Shown: piece after piece, positions 7,169 through 14,675 of the stretch
Position numbering within the stretch: the stretch's first letter is position 1
Layout of the letters: each line of letters begins with the position of its first letter
DNA from: GCA-003244245 sp036378735
GTDB lineage: Bacteria > Actinomycetota > Actinomycetes > Mycobacteriales > Pseudonocardiaceae
DNA: 35,640 nt
Assembly: GCA_036378735.1 (NCBI GenBank)
Contig: DASUVX010000154.1
Coordinates: 1-35,640 of the forward strand
Direction of reading: 5' to 3'
Program-made: the position numbers and the translations under genes
The notes under the pieces: model-generated
The model's database searches: none
What the model was told of the DNA's origin: nothing
The model's input: the letters and a program-made list of their open reading frames with translations, nothing else

Positions 7169-7672
7169 GTGCACGCCGTGCCCTACCTCACCGTCCCTGC
7201 TGCCGACATGGTCCGTCCAGGCAGCCCGACCAGCCTGGCGATGTCGCTGGCCGCCCACCCCGAACGGTGGCGCCCGCTGGTCGACTACCGCACCGACACC
7301 CGCTGGTACCGGCTGCTCGAACGGAACCCGCATTATGAGGTGTGGCTACTGTCCTGGCTGCCCGGCCAGGGCACTGATCTGCACGATCACGGCCCGGCGT
7401 CGGGTGCGTTCGCGGTCGCGGCGGGCGCGCTGACCGAACGGGTGGTCGCAGCCAAGCCCGGCCGATCGCCGGTGGAGGTCACCCGCACCTTGGAGACGGG
7501 GCGCTGCCGCGTCTTCGGTCCGCGTTACATTCACCAGGTGACCAACACCGGCGGAGTTCCCGCGGTGAGCGTCCACGTCTACACGCCGGGACTCACGTTG
7601 ATGAATCGCTACCGGCTGGAGCCACCCCAGCTGTGTCATGTCGCGGTGGAGCAGGCCGGGGTGGATTGGTGA
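7169..7672 (+). CDS. Cysteine dioxygenase type I family protein
   Basis: This is a cupin-fold iron enzyme expected to oxidise L-cysteine to cysteine sulfinate. It has 167 residues from the GTG at 7169, which follows GAGGAG at 7157-7162 with 6-nt spacing. The first metal-binding motif is LHDHGPASGAF at about residues 70-80, giving two of the three His ligands. The third is in FGPRYIHQVTN at about residue 120. Bacterial members are often annotated only as cysteine dioxygenase family, so other thiols such as 3-mercaptopropionate remain possible substrates. The stop overlaps the rhodanese start (GTGA). The cysteine-containing leader peptide upstream supports a sulfur role. Confidence 0.88.
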   Translation: MHAVPYLTVPAADMVRPGSPTSLAMSLAAHPERWRPLVDYRTDTRWYRLLERNPHYEVWLLSWLPGQGTDLHDHGPASGAFAVAAGALTERVVAAKPGRSPVEVTRTLETGRCRVFGPRYIHQVTNTGGVPAVSVHVYTPGLTLMNRYRLEPPQLCHVAVEQAGVDW

Positions 7673-8070
7673 TCCGACCACCCGGAGCGCTCAGTGTCGA
7701 CCAGATGCTGGCTCAGGCCCGTGCTGGGCTGCGGCGCCTGACGCCGGCGCAGGCCCAGGACGCTGTGGCCGGCGGGGCCCTGCTGGTGGACATTCGGCCT
7801 GGCTGGCAACGCGCTGCGGAGGGCGAAGTGCCCGGCGCAAAGGTGGTTGAGCGCAACCACCTGGAGTGGCGCTTCGATCCCGCGTGCGATTCGCGGTTGC
7901 CCGAGGTCACAAGCTACGACCTGCAGGTGATAGTGCTCTGTTCGGAGGGCTACACCTCCAGCCTCGCCGCGGCCGCCCTGCACACCCTCGGACTGCGCAA
8001 TGCCACCGACGTCATCGGCGGTTTCCGCGCCTGGCGCGACCAAGACCTGCCCCACACCCCCTGCCGCTGA
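7669..8070 (+). CDS. Rhodanese-like sulfurtransferase
   Basis: This is a single-domain rhodanese of 134 residues that moves sulfane sulfur through a cysteine persulfide. The start GTG at 7669 overlaps the preceding stop as GTGA, indicating translational coupling with the cysteine dioxygenase. The active-site loop is VLCSEGYTSS at about residues 85-94, with the catalytic Cys first in a C-x5-S/T pattern. The N-terminal LLVDIRP and C-terminal DVIGGFRAWRDQDLP are standard rhodanese features. The pair is a common actinobacterial unit for disposing of excess cysteine or sulfide. The stop codon (8068-8070) is followed directly by palindromic repeat copy B. Confidence 0.93.
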   Translation: MIRPPGALSVDQMLAQARAGLRRLTPAQAQDAVAGGALLVDIRPGWQRAAEGEVPGAKVVERNHLEWRFDPACDSRLPEVTSYDLQVIVLCSEGYTSSLAAAALHTLGLRNATDVIGGFRAWRDQDLPHTPCR

Positions 8071-8136
8071 GCCCGACATGGAGACATATCGGGGTCAGCA
8101 GCACCCTGCTGACCCCGATATGTCTCCATGTCGGGC
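8071..8136. repeat. 66-bp palindromic repeat, copy B
   Basis: This is a perfect inverted repeat: arms of 31 bp (8071-8101 and 8106-8136) around a 4-nt CACC loop. The inner part of the left arm contains GGAGACATATCGGGGTCAG. It shares the two-unit, 18-nt-centre design of copy A at 398-463. The substitutions between copies occur in mirrored pairs, so full-length pairing is kept. It begins at the base after the rhodanese stop and lies 39 bp before ddlA. There is no T-run. Confidence 0.95.
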
Positions 8137-8163
8137 TGTAGTGGGGAGTGGGATCACCGGGAG

Positions 8164-8169
8164 TAGGGT
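8164..8169 (+). promoter_or_regulatory. Putative leaderless -10 element for ddlA
   Basis: TAGGGT fits the actinobacterial TANNNT -10 pattern and ends 6 nt before the ddlA ATG, so transcription would begin at the start codon. No clear ribosome binding site is seen, which agrees. No convincing -35 box is seen. Confidence 0.45.
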
Positions 8170-8175
8170 GCCGCC

Positions 8176-9276
8176 ATGACGGATCGCAAGCTGCGGGTCG
8201 CGGTCGTGTTCGGTGGCCGCAGCAGCGAACACGCGATCTCCTGCGTGTCCGCGGGAAGCGTGCTCACCCACCTGGACCGGACGCGATTCGACGTTATCCC
8301 GGTGGGCATCAGCCCTGATGGCGCCTGGGTACTGGGTACCCACAAGCCGGCCGAGCTGGCGATCCGGGATCGTACGCTGCCCACTGTGGACGGTACCGGC
8401 GCGGCGCTGACGCTGCCCGGTGATCCGACCCGGAAGGAACTGGTGCGCATCGCCGGCGAGACCCTCGGTGAGGCGCTATCCGGGGTGGACGTCGTCTTCC
8501 CGATGCTGCACGGGGCCTTCGGTGAGGACGGCACGATCCAGGGGTTGCTGGAGCTCGCGGATCTGCCCTATGTCGGCTCCGGGGTGCTGGCCAGCGCGGC
8601 GGGAATGGACAAGGACTTCGCCCGCAAGGTGTTGCGTGCCGACGGTTTGCCGGTCACCGACACAGTGGTGTTGCGAGGTGCGGACGCCACCCTCAGCGCG
8701 GAACAACGCGATCGGCTGGGCCTGCCCGTCTTCGTCAAACCGGCCAGAGCGGGCTCGTCGATGGGTATCACCAAGCTGTCCGACTGGTCTGCGCTGCCTG
8801 AGGCGATCGCCACTGCGCACGCTGTCGATCCGAAGGTGTTGGTCGAGGCGGCAGTGATAGGACGCGAGGTGGAATGCGGGGTGTTGGAGTTCCCCGATGG
8901 GCGGATCGAGGCGTCGCTGCCCGCAGAAATCCGTATGGTGGCGGAGGATTCGGCGGGCTGGTACGACTTCGCCGCTAAGTACCTGGACGACGCCTGCGAA
9001 TTTGACATACCAGCCAAACTGGACGACGACATCACCGCCGAGGTGCAGGCAATGGCCGTCGCCGCGTTTCGTTCGCTGGACTGCCAGGGCCTTGCCCGGG
9101 TGGATTTCTTCGTAGGCCCCGATGGCTCGCTGACCATCAATGAGATCAATACCATGCCCGGTTTCACGCCGATTTCCATGTTTCCCCGAATGTGGGCGGT
9201 GACCGGTGTGGATTATTCCACCTTGCTCTCCATACTGATCGACACCGCGGTCGCCCGCGGTACCGGATTGCGCTGA
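8176..9276 (+). CDS. ddlA: D-alanine--D-alanine ligase
   Basis: This ATP-grasp ligase makes the D-Ala-D-Ala dipeptide for peptidoglycan precursors in the cytoplasm. It has 366 residues. The N-terminal FGGRSSEHAISCVSAGSVL (about residues 13-31) is the substrate-binding loop. Further motifs are GTIQGLLELADLPYVGSGV (about 119) and the ATP-grasp KPARAGSSMGITK (about 193). The C-terminal NEINTMPGFTPISMFPRMW provides metal and D-Ala binding. The context after gpsA is as in mycobacteria, with the sulfur cassette and palindrome inserted between. A TANNNT box 6 nt before the ATG suggests a leaderless transcript. Two small hairpins follow the stop. Confidence 0.96.
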   Translation: MTDRKLRVAVVFGGRSSEHAISCVSAGSVLTHLDRTRFDVIPVGISPDGAWVLGTHKPAELAIRDRTLPTVDGTGAALTLPGDPTRKELVRIAGETLGEALSGVDVVFPMLHGAFGEDGTIQGLLELADLPYVGSGVLASAAGMDKDFARKVLRADGLPVTDTVVLRGADATLSAEQRDRLGLPVFVKPARAGSSMGITKLSDWSALPEAIATAHAVDPKVLVEAAVIGREVECGVLEFPDGRIEASLPAEIRMVAEDSAGWYDFAAKYLDDACEFDIPAKLDDDITAEVQAMAVAAFRSLDCQGLARVDFFVGPDGSLTINEINTMPGFTPISMFPRMWAVTGVDYSTLLSILIDTAVARGTGLR

Positions 9277-9292
9277 GCCCGTCGCCGCGACT

Positions 9293-9340
9293 CGCTGGAT
9301 CAAACGGGTGAATTCCAGCGACCTAGCCAGGGTGGGCTAG
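9293..9340 (+). terminator. Possible double-hairpin terminator after ddlA
   Basis: Two consecutive small stems are CGCTGGA/TCCAGCG (9293-9299 with 9314-9320) and CTAGCC/GGCTAG (9323-9328 with 9335-9340). They lie 17 bp past the ddlA stop. There is no strong T-run, so the call is weak. Confidence 0.3.
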
Positions 9341-9430
9341 TTAGGCACGTTGGAGCCGCCCGGGCGACTGGTGCTCGTGCGCCCGGCCGTGAGTGTCGTT
9401 GGTGACGGTGGTGTCAGTGGTGACCTTGGG

Positions 9431-10033
9431 ATGGAGGTATCGCGATTGTTCCGGTCATTCGGAAGCAGCGGCGCCGATAATCCCGCCAGTGAGCAGCATG
9501 CGGCCTTGATCGACGAGGCCGCCGAGCTGGGACTGGGTCCTGTCCGCGGGAAGTACCGCGCTCGCCATGCACAACCTGAGGACGACGTCGACGACAGCCC
9601 CCCAGTACAAGAGGCTGCCGAGCCGTCCCCTGCAGTTGCGATGGTCGAAGCACCCGACGAGTGGGCGGTCGATGAGTGGGACGGACCGGATGACTTCCGG
9701 TTCGTCGTCCGTCCCTACAGCTGGACTCAGGGCCGCACCCGGCCGGTGCAGGACCTCGCCGTCGAGACACTGGTATCCACCAGCGACGAAGGCCGGGACC
9801 TGACGTCGATCTGCTCAGCCGAGCACGCCGCGATTGCCCAGCTGTGCACCGATATGCGCTCGGTCGCGGAGGTGGCGGCACTGCTTTCGCTGCCACTGGG
9901 AGTGGCCCGAGTACTGCTTGCCGACATGATCGACACTGGCCTGGTACACGTGCACCGCAATCCCATCGGCTGGGGAGACGCGCCCGACCTAGCGCTGCTC
10001 GAACGCGTGCTGGACGGTCTGTACCGGCTGTAG
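9431..10033 (+). CDS. DUF742 domain protein (CvnC-like), orphan
   Basis: It has 200 residues from the ATG at 9431, which was chosen over longer TTG/GTG starts because the extra N-terminal residues look like intergenic sequence. The first half is acidic and Pro-rich, probably disordered. The C-terminal part, from about residue 95, is a DUF742 domain: RPYSWTQGRTRPVQDLAVETLV, then a winged-helix-like SVAEVAALLSLPLGVARVLLADMIDTGLVHVH and LALLERVLDGLYRL. In streptomycetes DUF742 proteins (CvnC) sit in conservons with a sensor kinase, a roadblock protein and a small GTPase. None of those partners is adjacent here. The function is unknown, and a role as a regulatory partner of a distant conservon is possible. 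Confidence 0.8.
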   Translation: MEVSRLFRSFGSSGADNPASEQHAALIDEAAELGLGPVRGKYRARHAQPEDDVDDSPPVQEAAEPSPAVAMVEAPDEWAVDEWDGPDDFRFVVRPYSWTQGRTRPVQDLAVETLVSTSDEGRDLTSICSAEHAAIAQLCTDMRSVAEVAALLSLPLGVARVLLADMIDTGLVHVHRNPIGWGDAPDLALLERVLDGLYRL

Positions 10034-10052
10034 CTGGAGCCAGCGCGGGATG

Positions 10053-10592
10053 TCAACCTGGAATGTCCACGCCGCGCTGCGGCAACGTGTGCGCGATCAC
10101 GGTAGCGAGCTGCTGGAGTGGCCCGCTGCCGCTGGTCGGTGGCAAGGCCACCGTGACATAGACCGATCGATCGACGGCGACCCACGTGCTCGTGCCACCG
10201 CTGGGTATCTCGAGAAACTGCACTCCCGAGACGCTCAGCAGCCGCGAGGATGCGGTGAGATCGGCGGGCCGGTCGAGCCCGCAGCGCAACACCACCGGCG
10301 GCTCACCCCAGCCGGCCGCGCCCGCTGGAGCCGGTGCGCTCAGATGCCGGCGGTCCAAGGCACCGAGTGCGTCTCCGTCGAGCTGTTCGGGCAGCGCAGC
10401 CAGCAGCCGGGTGCAGTCCGCGGATCCGGCTGCCGGCGCCGGTACCGTGGCCAAGCCAAGCGGCCCTAGAGGCTGGTTGCGCACCAGCGAGGCGGCGATG
10501 AGCACCCCCACCACCAACGCCACCACCAGGGCCAGTGCCATCACCAACGGCCAACGCGGAATGCCGGCGGACCGCGCGGTGCTGCCTGACAT
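10053..10592 (-). CDS. DUF3515 membrane-anchored protein
   Basis: It has 179 residues from the ATG at 10592. An N-terminal transmembrane segment at about residues 15-37 (LVMALALVVALVVGVLIAASL) is followed by an extracytoplasmic domain with two cysteines, ADCTRLL and VLRCGLD, which could form a disulfide. Late motifs such as WVAVDRSVYVTVALP match the DUF3515 family found next to ddlA and thiL in actinobacteria. The function is unknown, and the location suggests an envelope role. It follows the Lrp-like gene on the same strand by 16 bp and converges on the DUF742 gene with a 19-bp gap. Confidence 0.85.
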   Translation of the reverse strand: MSGSTARSAGIPRWPLVMALALVVALVVGVLIAASLVRNQPLGPLGLATVPAPAAGSADCTRLLAALPEQLDGDALGALDRRHLSAPAPAGAAGWGEPPVVLRCGLDRPADLTASSRLLSVSGVQFLEIPSGGTSTWVAVDRSVYVTVALPPTSGSGPLQQLATVIAHTLPQRGVDIPG

Positions 10593-10608
10593 CACGTTCA
10601 ACCGATCG

Positions 10609-10845
10609 TCAGGACAAGTGGACTACGGGACAGGTCAGCGTGCGGGTGATGCCCTGGACGTTCTGCACTCTGGCCACTACGAGCTGACCGAGCTGATCCA
10701 CATCGGTGGCCTCCGCTCGCACGATCACGTCGTAAGGACCGGTGACGTCCTCCGCGCTGGCCACGCCGGGCAAGCTCGACACCTCCGCGGCCACCGCGGC
10801 AGCCTTGCCCACCTCGGTCTGGATGAGGATGTATGCCTGAACCAC
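10609..10845 (-). CDS. Lrp/AsnC ligand-binding domain protein (no DNA-binding domain)
   Basis: It has 78 residues starting at GTG 10843-10845, with GGAAGG upstream on the minus strand. The protein begins at VQAYILIQTEVGKA and holds one RAM-type alpha/beta fold: VASAEDVTGPYDVIVRAEA in the middle and GITRTLTCPVVHL at the end. It matches the stand-alone effector domain of Lrp/AsnC regulators, without the helix-turn-helix. Such proteins form ring-shaped dimers or octamers and may bind amino acids or modulate full-length Lrp proteins. It is upstream of the DUF3515 gene on the same strand and divergent from thiL. The 100-bp divergent spacer carries ATGTGGGG twice, 13 bp apart (10873 and 10886). Confidence 0.88.
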   Translation of the reverse strand: MVQAYILIQTEVGKAAAVAAEVSSLPGVASAEDVTGPYDVIVRAEATDVDQLGQLVVARVQNVQGITRTLTCPVVHLS

Positions 10846-10945
10846 GGTTCTGGCCTTCCATCTCGTCGGATTATGTGGGGACTTCATGTGGGGCTGAAAA
10901 GAGGGATTGGAACGAAACCTACCGCCTGGATCGGGAGTGTGAGGG

Positions 10946-11947
10946 GTGTGTGCAACCGCTGGTAGTGCGTCACTACCACCGCCGTCTGACCCGCCTTCGG
11001 TAGCTGAGCTGGGGGAATTCGGTCTGATCGCCCGGATCACTGCGGGCCGCGCCTCGGCGCCTGGCACGTTGCTCGGCCCGGGCGACGACGCGGCGGTTTT
11101 GGCCGCCGCCGACGGCCGGGTCGTGGTGACCACCGATGTGCTCGTCGAGGGCGTGCACTTCCGGCTGGACTGGTCCACGCCGCACCAGGTGGGCCGCAAG
11201 GCGGTGGCGGCCAACCTGGCCGATGTCGTGGCCATGGGCGCGGTGCCCACCGCGCTGGTCGTCGGGCTGGCCGTTCCCGGGCAGACTCCGGTGTCCACGG
11301 TGGACGGGTTGGCGACGGGTATGTGGGAGGAGGCCGGGCGGGTCGGTGCCGGCATCATCGGCGGCGACGTGGTCAGCTCCGCTGAGATCGTCCTGTCGGT
11401 GACCGCGCTGGGTGATCTGCGCGGCCGGGCGCCGGTAACCCGTGGCGGGGCGCGAGCCGGCGACGTGCCCGCGGTATGCGGCAGGCTGGGCTGGTCCGCC
11501 GCCGGTCTGGCGGTCCTGCGCCGAGGCTTCCGGTCTCCGGCGTCGGTCGTGGGTGCCCACCAGGTGCCCGAACCTCCGTACACCGCCGGCCCGCAGGCTG
11601 CCGCGGCGGGAGCCACCGCGATGATCGACATTTCGGACGGGTTGCTCGCTGATGCCAGTCACCTCGCCGAGGCATCCGGTGTCGCCATCGATATCGATTC
11701 AGCGGCGCTGCCGGTGGCCGCCGAGCTGGCCGACGTGGCCGCCGCGCTGGGTGCCGACGCGCGGCAATGGGTGCTCAACGGCGGCGAGGATCACGCTCTG
11801 CTGGCGTGCTTCCCTCTCGCCGCCGCGCTGCCCGCAGGCTGGACCCGGCTCGGCGGGGTACAGGCAGGTGCAGGCGTCACCGTCGACGGCCAGCCCTACC
11901 AGGGCCGGGCAGGGTGGGCGCATTTCGAGTCCCGCAGCGACCGCTAG
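10946..11947 (+). CDS. thiL: Thiamine-monophosphate kinase
   Basis: ThiL phosphorylates thiamine monophosphate to the active cofactor thiamine diphosphate. It has 333 residues. ELGEFGLIARI begins the conserved part, followed by GPGDDAAVL (about residue 44), TTDVLVEGVHF (about 62), and GRKAVAANLADVVAMGA, all with the acidic and Asn/Asp residues that bind Mg-ATP. MIDISDGLLADASHL (about 230) and LNGGEDHALLACF are C-terminal signatures. The GTG at 10946 was chosen. The first 17 or so residues are variable, so a slightly later start is possible. No TPP riboswitch is apparent in the short upstream spacer. ung follows after 9 bp. Confidence 0.94.
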   Translation: MCATAGSASLPPPSDPPSVAELGEFGLIARITAGRASAPGTLLGPGDDAAVLAAADGRVVVTTDVLVEGVHFRLDWSTPHQVGRKAVAANLADVVAMGAVPTALVVGLAVPGQTPVSTVDGLATGMWEEAGRVGAGIIGGDVVSSAEIVLSVTALGDLRGRAPVTRGGARAGDVPAVCGRLGWSAAGLAVLRRGFRSPASVVGAHQVPEPPYTAGPQAAAAGATAMIDISDGLLADASHLAEASGVAIDIDSAALPVAAELADVAAALGADARQWVLNGGEDHALLACFPLAAALPAGWTRLGGVQAGAGVTVDGQPYQGRAGWAHFESRSDR

Positions 11948-11950
11948 GCT
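11945..11950 (+). promoter_or_regulatory. Putative leaderless -10 element for ung
   Basis: TAGGCT overlaps the thiL stop codon and ends 6 nt before the ung GTG at 11957. The TANNNT match and spacing resemble actinobacterial leaderless promoters. ung may therefore have its own start in addition to read-through from thiL. Confidence 0.35.
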
Positions 11951-11956
11951 GCCGCG

Positions 11957-12634
11957 GTGGCCGCGCCAGTTCGAGAGATCGTGGAGATCGGTTGGGCTGA
12001 TGCGCTGGCTCCAGTGGCGGATCGGGTCGCCGCCGCTGGGGAGTTCCTTCGAGCCGAGATAGCCGCGGGCCGGCGTTACCTACCCGCTGGGGCCAACATC
12101 CTGCGGGCCTTCACTCAACCGTTCGACGCGGTGCGTGTCCTCATCGTCGGACAGGATCCTTACCCGACCCCTGGCCATGCGGTAGGGCTGTCCTTCTCGG
12201 TCGAACCGGATGTGCGGCCACTGCCGCGCAGCCTTGTCAACATCTTCCGGGAGTACAGCGACGATCTGGGGTTGCCCACCCCCTCCACCGGTGATCTCAG
12301 TCCCTGGGCGCAGCGCGGCGTGCTGTTGCTCAACAGAGTGCTCACGGTGGAACCTGGACGCCCGGGCTCCCACCGCGGTAAGGGCTGGGAGGAGGTCACT
12401 GAGCAGGCCATCCGAGCGCTGGTGGCGCGTCCCGCGCAACCAATGGTGGCGATCCTGTGGGGTCGAGACGCCTGCACGCTGCGCCCCATGCTGACCGATG
12501 TCCCGCGCATCGAGTCGGCACACCCGTCACCGATGTCCGCTGACCGTGGATTCTTCGGCTCGCGCCCGTTCAGCCGCGCCAACGCCATGCTCGCAGACCT
12601 GGGCGCCGATCCCATTGACTGGGCACTGCCCTAG
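11957..12634 (+). CDS. ung: Uracil-DNA glycosylase (family 1)
   Basis: Ung removes uracil from DNA and begins base excision repair of deaminated cytosine. It has 225 residues. Family 1 motifs are all present: the water-activating GQDPYPTPGHAVGLSFSV (about residues 64-81, catalytic Asp in QDPYP), LLLNRVLTVEPGRPGSH (about 124), and the leucine-loop HPSPMSADRGFFGSRPFS (about 190). The GTG at 11957 is the start, with no clear ribosome binding site but a TANNNT box 6 nt upstream. The arrangement thiL-ung-rpmB is typical for actinobacteria. Confidence 0.96.
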   Translation: MAAPVREIVEIGWADALAPVADRVAAAGEFLRAEIAAGRRYLPAGANILRAFTQPFDAVRVLIVGQDPYPTPGHAVGLSFSVEPDVRPLPRSLVNIFREYSDDLGLPTPSTGDLSPWAQRGVLLLNRVLTVEPGRPGSHRGKGWEEVTEQAIRALVARPAQPMVAILWGRDACTLRPMLTDVPRIESAHPSPMSADRGFFGSRPFSRANAMLADLGADPIDWALP

Positions 12635-12666
12635 CCGCCGGCAGCAGGACGGCAGCAGCATGACGG

Positions 12667-12858
12667 TCAGGCGCGGGCGACCTTACCGGCCTTGAGGCAC
12701 GAGGTGCAGACGTTCAGACGCCGGCGTTGACCCGGGTTGATCTCGGCCCGGACGGTCTGGATGTTCGGGTTCCACCGGCGATGGGTCCGCCGGTGCGAGT
12801 GCGAGACCGACATGCCGAAGCCCGGTCCCTTGCCGCAGACGTCGCACACGGCAGCCAC
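12667..12858 (-). CDS. rpmB: 50S ribosomal protein L28
   Basis: L28 is a small protein of the large ribosomal subunit. It has 63 residues from the GTG at 12856-12858, preceded on the minus strand by AGGGAG. It carries CDVCGKGPGFG near the N-terminus and VCTSCLKAGKV near the C-terminus, so this is the zinc-ribbon (C+) form with four cysteines. The middle HSHRRTHRRWNPNIQTVR is the rRNA-binding part. Organisms with a C+ L28 often carry a zinc-free copy elsewhere, but none is in this window. It is divergent from the DAK-family gene. Confidence 0.96.
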   Translation of the reverse strand: MAAVCDVCGKGPGFGMSVSHSHRRTHRRWNPNIQTVRAEINPGQRRRLNVCTSCLKAGKVARA

Positions 12859-13028
12859 GTCACACACTCCCTGGGTTTGTCGCGAGGGTGGCACGCCCGC
12901 GTTCGGGCGGCTCGATAAGGGTAACCGACGGCGCATGGCGAGTCGCACTGGGGACGATTGTCCGACCGGCCGGGTTGCCGATTGGGTAATCTTCGGCAAA
13001 TCCCCGATGAAGGCGGTGAGAAGCCGCG

Positions 13029-14672
13029 GTGTTGCAGTCGCTAGACGGGGCGGCGGTCCGGCGCTGGGCCGTCACCTGCTGTGACACGCTGGCGGCGCAC
13101 CGTGACGAGATTGACGCGCTCAACGTGTTCCCGGTGCCCGACCAGGACACCGGTTCGAATCTACTGGCCACCATGCGGGCCGGGTTGGATGCGGTGCTGA
13201 AGGCTCACCGTGACGATCGGGATGTCGCGCCGGGCAGCACGGTGGCGATGCTGGCCCGCGGCGCATTGATGGGGGCCCGGGGTAACTCCGGAGTGATCCT
13301 TTCGCAGGTACTGCGTGGCCTGGCGGAACCCCTTCTCGGCGCCGGCGCTGAGTCGCAGGCCACGGCCTGGGACGGTGCCGGGCTGCGAGCGGGTCTGTGC
13401 CGGGCCGACGAGCTGGCCAGGGCGGCGGTGTCCGACCCGGTGCCCGGTACGGTGCTGACCGTGTTGCACGCGGCCGCGCAAGCCGCCGCGGTGGTGCCCT
13501 CCGACGACCTCGGCGAGGTGGCGTCGGCCGCCACCGCTGCCGCAGCCGGCGCGCTGGCCGACACCCCTCGCCAGCTCGCCGCGCTGGCCACCGCCGGAGT
13601 GGTGGACGCGGGCGGTCGCGGGTTGACCCTGTTGCTGGAGGCACTGCTGGCGGTGGTATCCGAGCGTCCCGGTGCTCGCCCCGCCCCGAGCGCCCACATT
13701 CGCCCGAGCGCAAGGCAGGTTGTCCATCCGGAGTGTGGCGCCACCGCTTACGAGTACGAAGTGATGTACCTGCTGGACGGGGCCGGTGACACCGAAGTGA
13801 GCAGGTTGCGCGCTGAACTCGCCACCTTGGGCGACTGCGTGGCGGTGGTCGGTACCAGCCCCGCCTGGGACGGTCCGTCCGCCGGCCGAGCCGGCAATCG
13901 GATCACCGCGTTGTGGAATGTGCACGTGCACTGCTCCGACGTCGGCGCCGCGATCGACGCCGGAACGCGGGCTGGACGGCCATACCGCATCACCGTCATG
14001 CGCTTCGCCGACCAAGTCCCGGATCGGGCGGTGGACCATGACCGGTACCGCGCCGACCATGCCGTGCTCGTCCTGGCCGGCGGAACCGGCGTGGCGCAAC
14101 TGTGCCGCCGCGAAGGGGCCCTCACCGCGCCGGCCACCTGCACCGTTGCCGACCTGCTCGCGGTCCTTGCCGCCACCCCCGCCCGGCATGTCACGGTGCT
14201 GGCCGAACCCAGCGCAACCCGCGCCGCCGAGACTGCCGCTGCGCAGGCCCGGGACACCGGCCACGACGTGGTGGTCGTGGTGGCGGCATCTGCGGTGCAG
14301 GTGCTGGCCGCGGTCGCGGTGCACGACAGCACCCGCCACCCGGCCGAGGATCGGGCAGCGATGTCAGCGGCCGCGACCGCGACCCGCTGCGGCGAGCTCA
14401 CCACCACCCGGGGCGAGCCGGGCGGATTCGTCGGCATACTGGGCGATCAGGTCGTCGTGAGCAACCGTGACGCGCTGGCGGCGACCCGCGAGCTGGTGGC
14501 ACGTTTGCTCGCAGCGGGCGGCGAGCTGGTGACAGTGCTGCTCGGCCAGGACGCCCCGGAAGGCTTCGCGGAGGTGCTGACCGAACAGCTACGCGCCGCG
14601 CACCCGAAGGTCGAGACGATGTGCTACGCCGGTGACGTGCCGCAGCGCGTGCTACTGGTGGGAGTGGAGTGA
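13029..14672 (+). CDS. DAK2/FakA-like kinase domain protein
   Basis: It has 547 residues from the GTG at 13029. The N-terminal domain is a DhaL/DAK2 kinase fold: NVFPVPDQDTGSNLLATM at about residues 35-52, with the Asp residues that bind Mg-nucleotide, and GARGNSGVILSQVLRGL at about 82. The C-terminal half resembles the DAK phosphatase-like region of FakA/YloV. In firmicutes FakA phosphorylates fatty acids held by FakB. The actinobacterial member (Rv2974c in M. tuberculosis) is uncharacterised as far as I know, and no FakB/DegV gene is adjacent. recG follows after 3 bp, a conserved pairing. Confidence 0.85.
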   Translation: MLQSLDGAAVRRWAVTCCDTLAAHRDEIDALNVFPVPDQDTGSNLLATMRAGLDAVLKAHRDDRDVAPGSTVAMLARGALMGARGNSGVILSQVLRGLAEPLLGAGAESQATAWDGAGLRAGLCRADELARAAVSDPVPGTVLTVLHAAAQAAAVVPSDDLGEVASAATAAAAGALADTPRQLAALATAGVVDAGGRGLTLLLEALLAVVSERPGARPAPSAHIRPSARQVVHPECGATAYEYEVMYLLDGAGDTEVSRLRAELATLGDCVAVVGTSPAWDGPSAGRAGNRITALWNVHVHCSDVGAAIDAGTRAGRPYRITVMRFADQVPDRAVDHDRYRADHAVLVLAGGTGVAQLCRREGALTAPATCTVADLLAVLAATPARHVTVLAEPSATRAAETAAAQARDTGHDVVVVVAASAVQVLAAVAVHDSTRHPAEDRAAMSAAATATRCGELTTTRGEPGGFVGILGDQVVVSNRDALAATRELVARLLAAGGELVTVLLGQDAPEGFAEVLTEQLRAAHPKVETMCYAGDVPQRVLLVGVE

Positions 14673-14675
14673 TCA

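Noticed and set aside
10846..10945. TPP riboswitch before thiL
   Set aside because: The 100-bp divergent spacer is too short and lacks the conserved thi-box core. It has only an 8-bp direct repeat.
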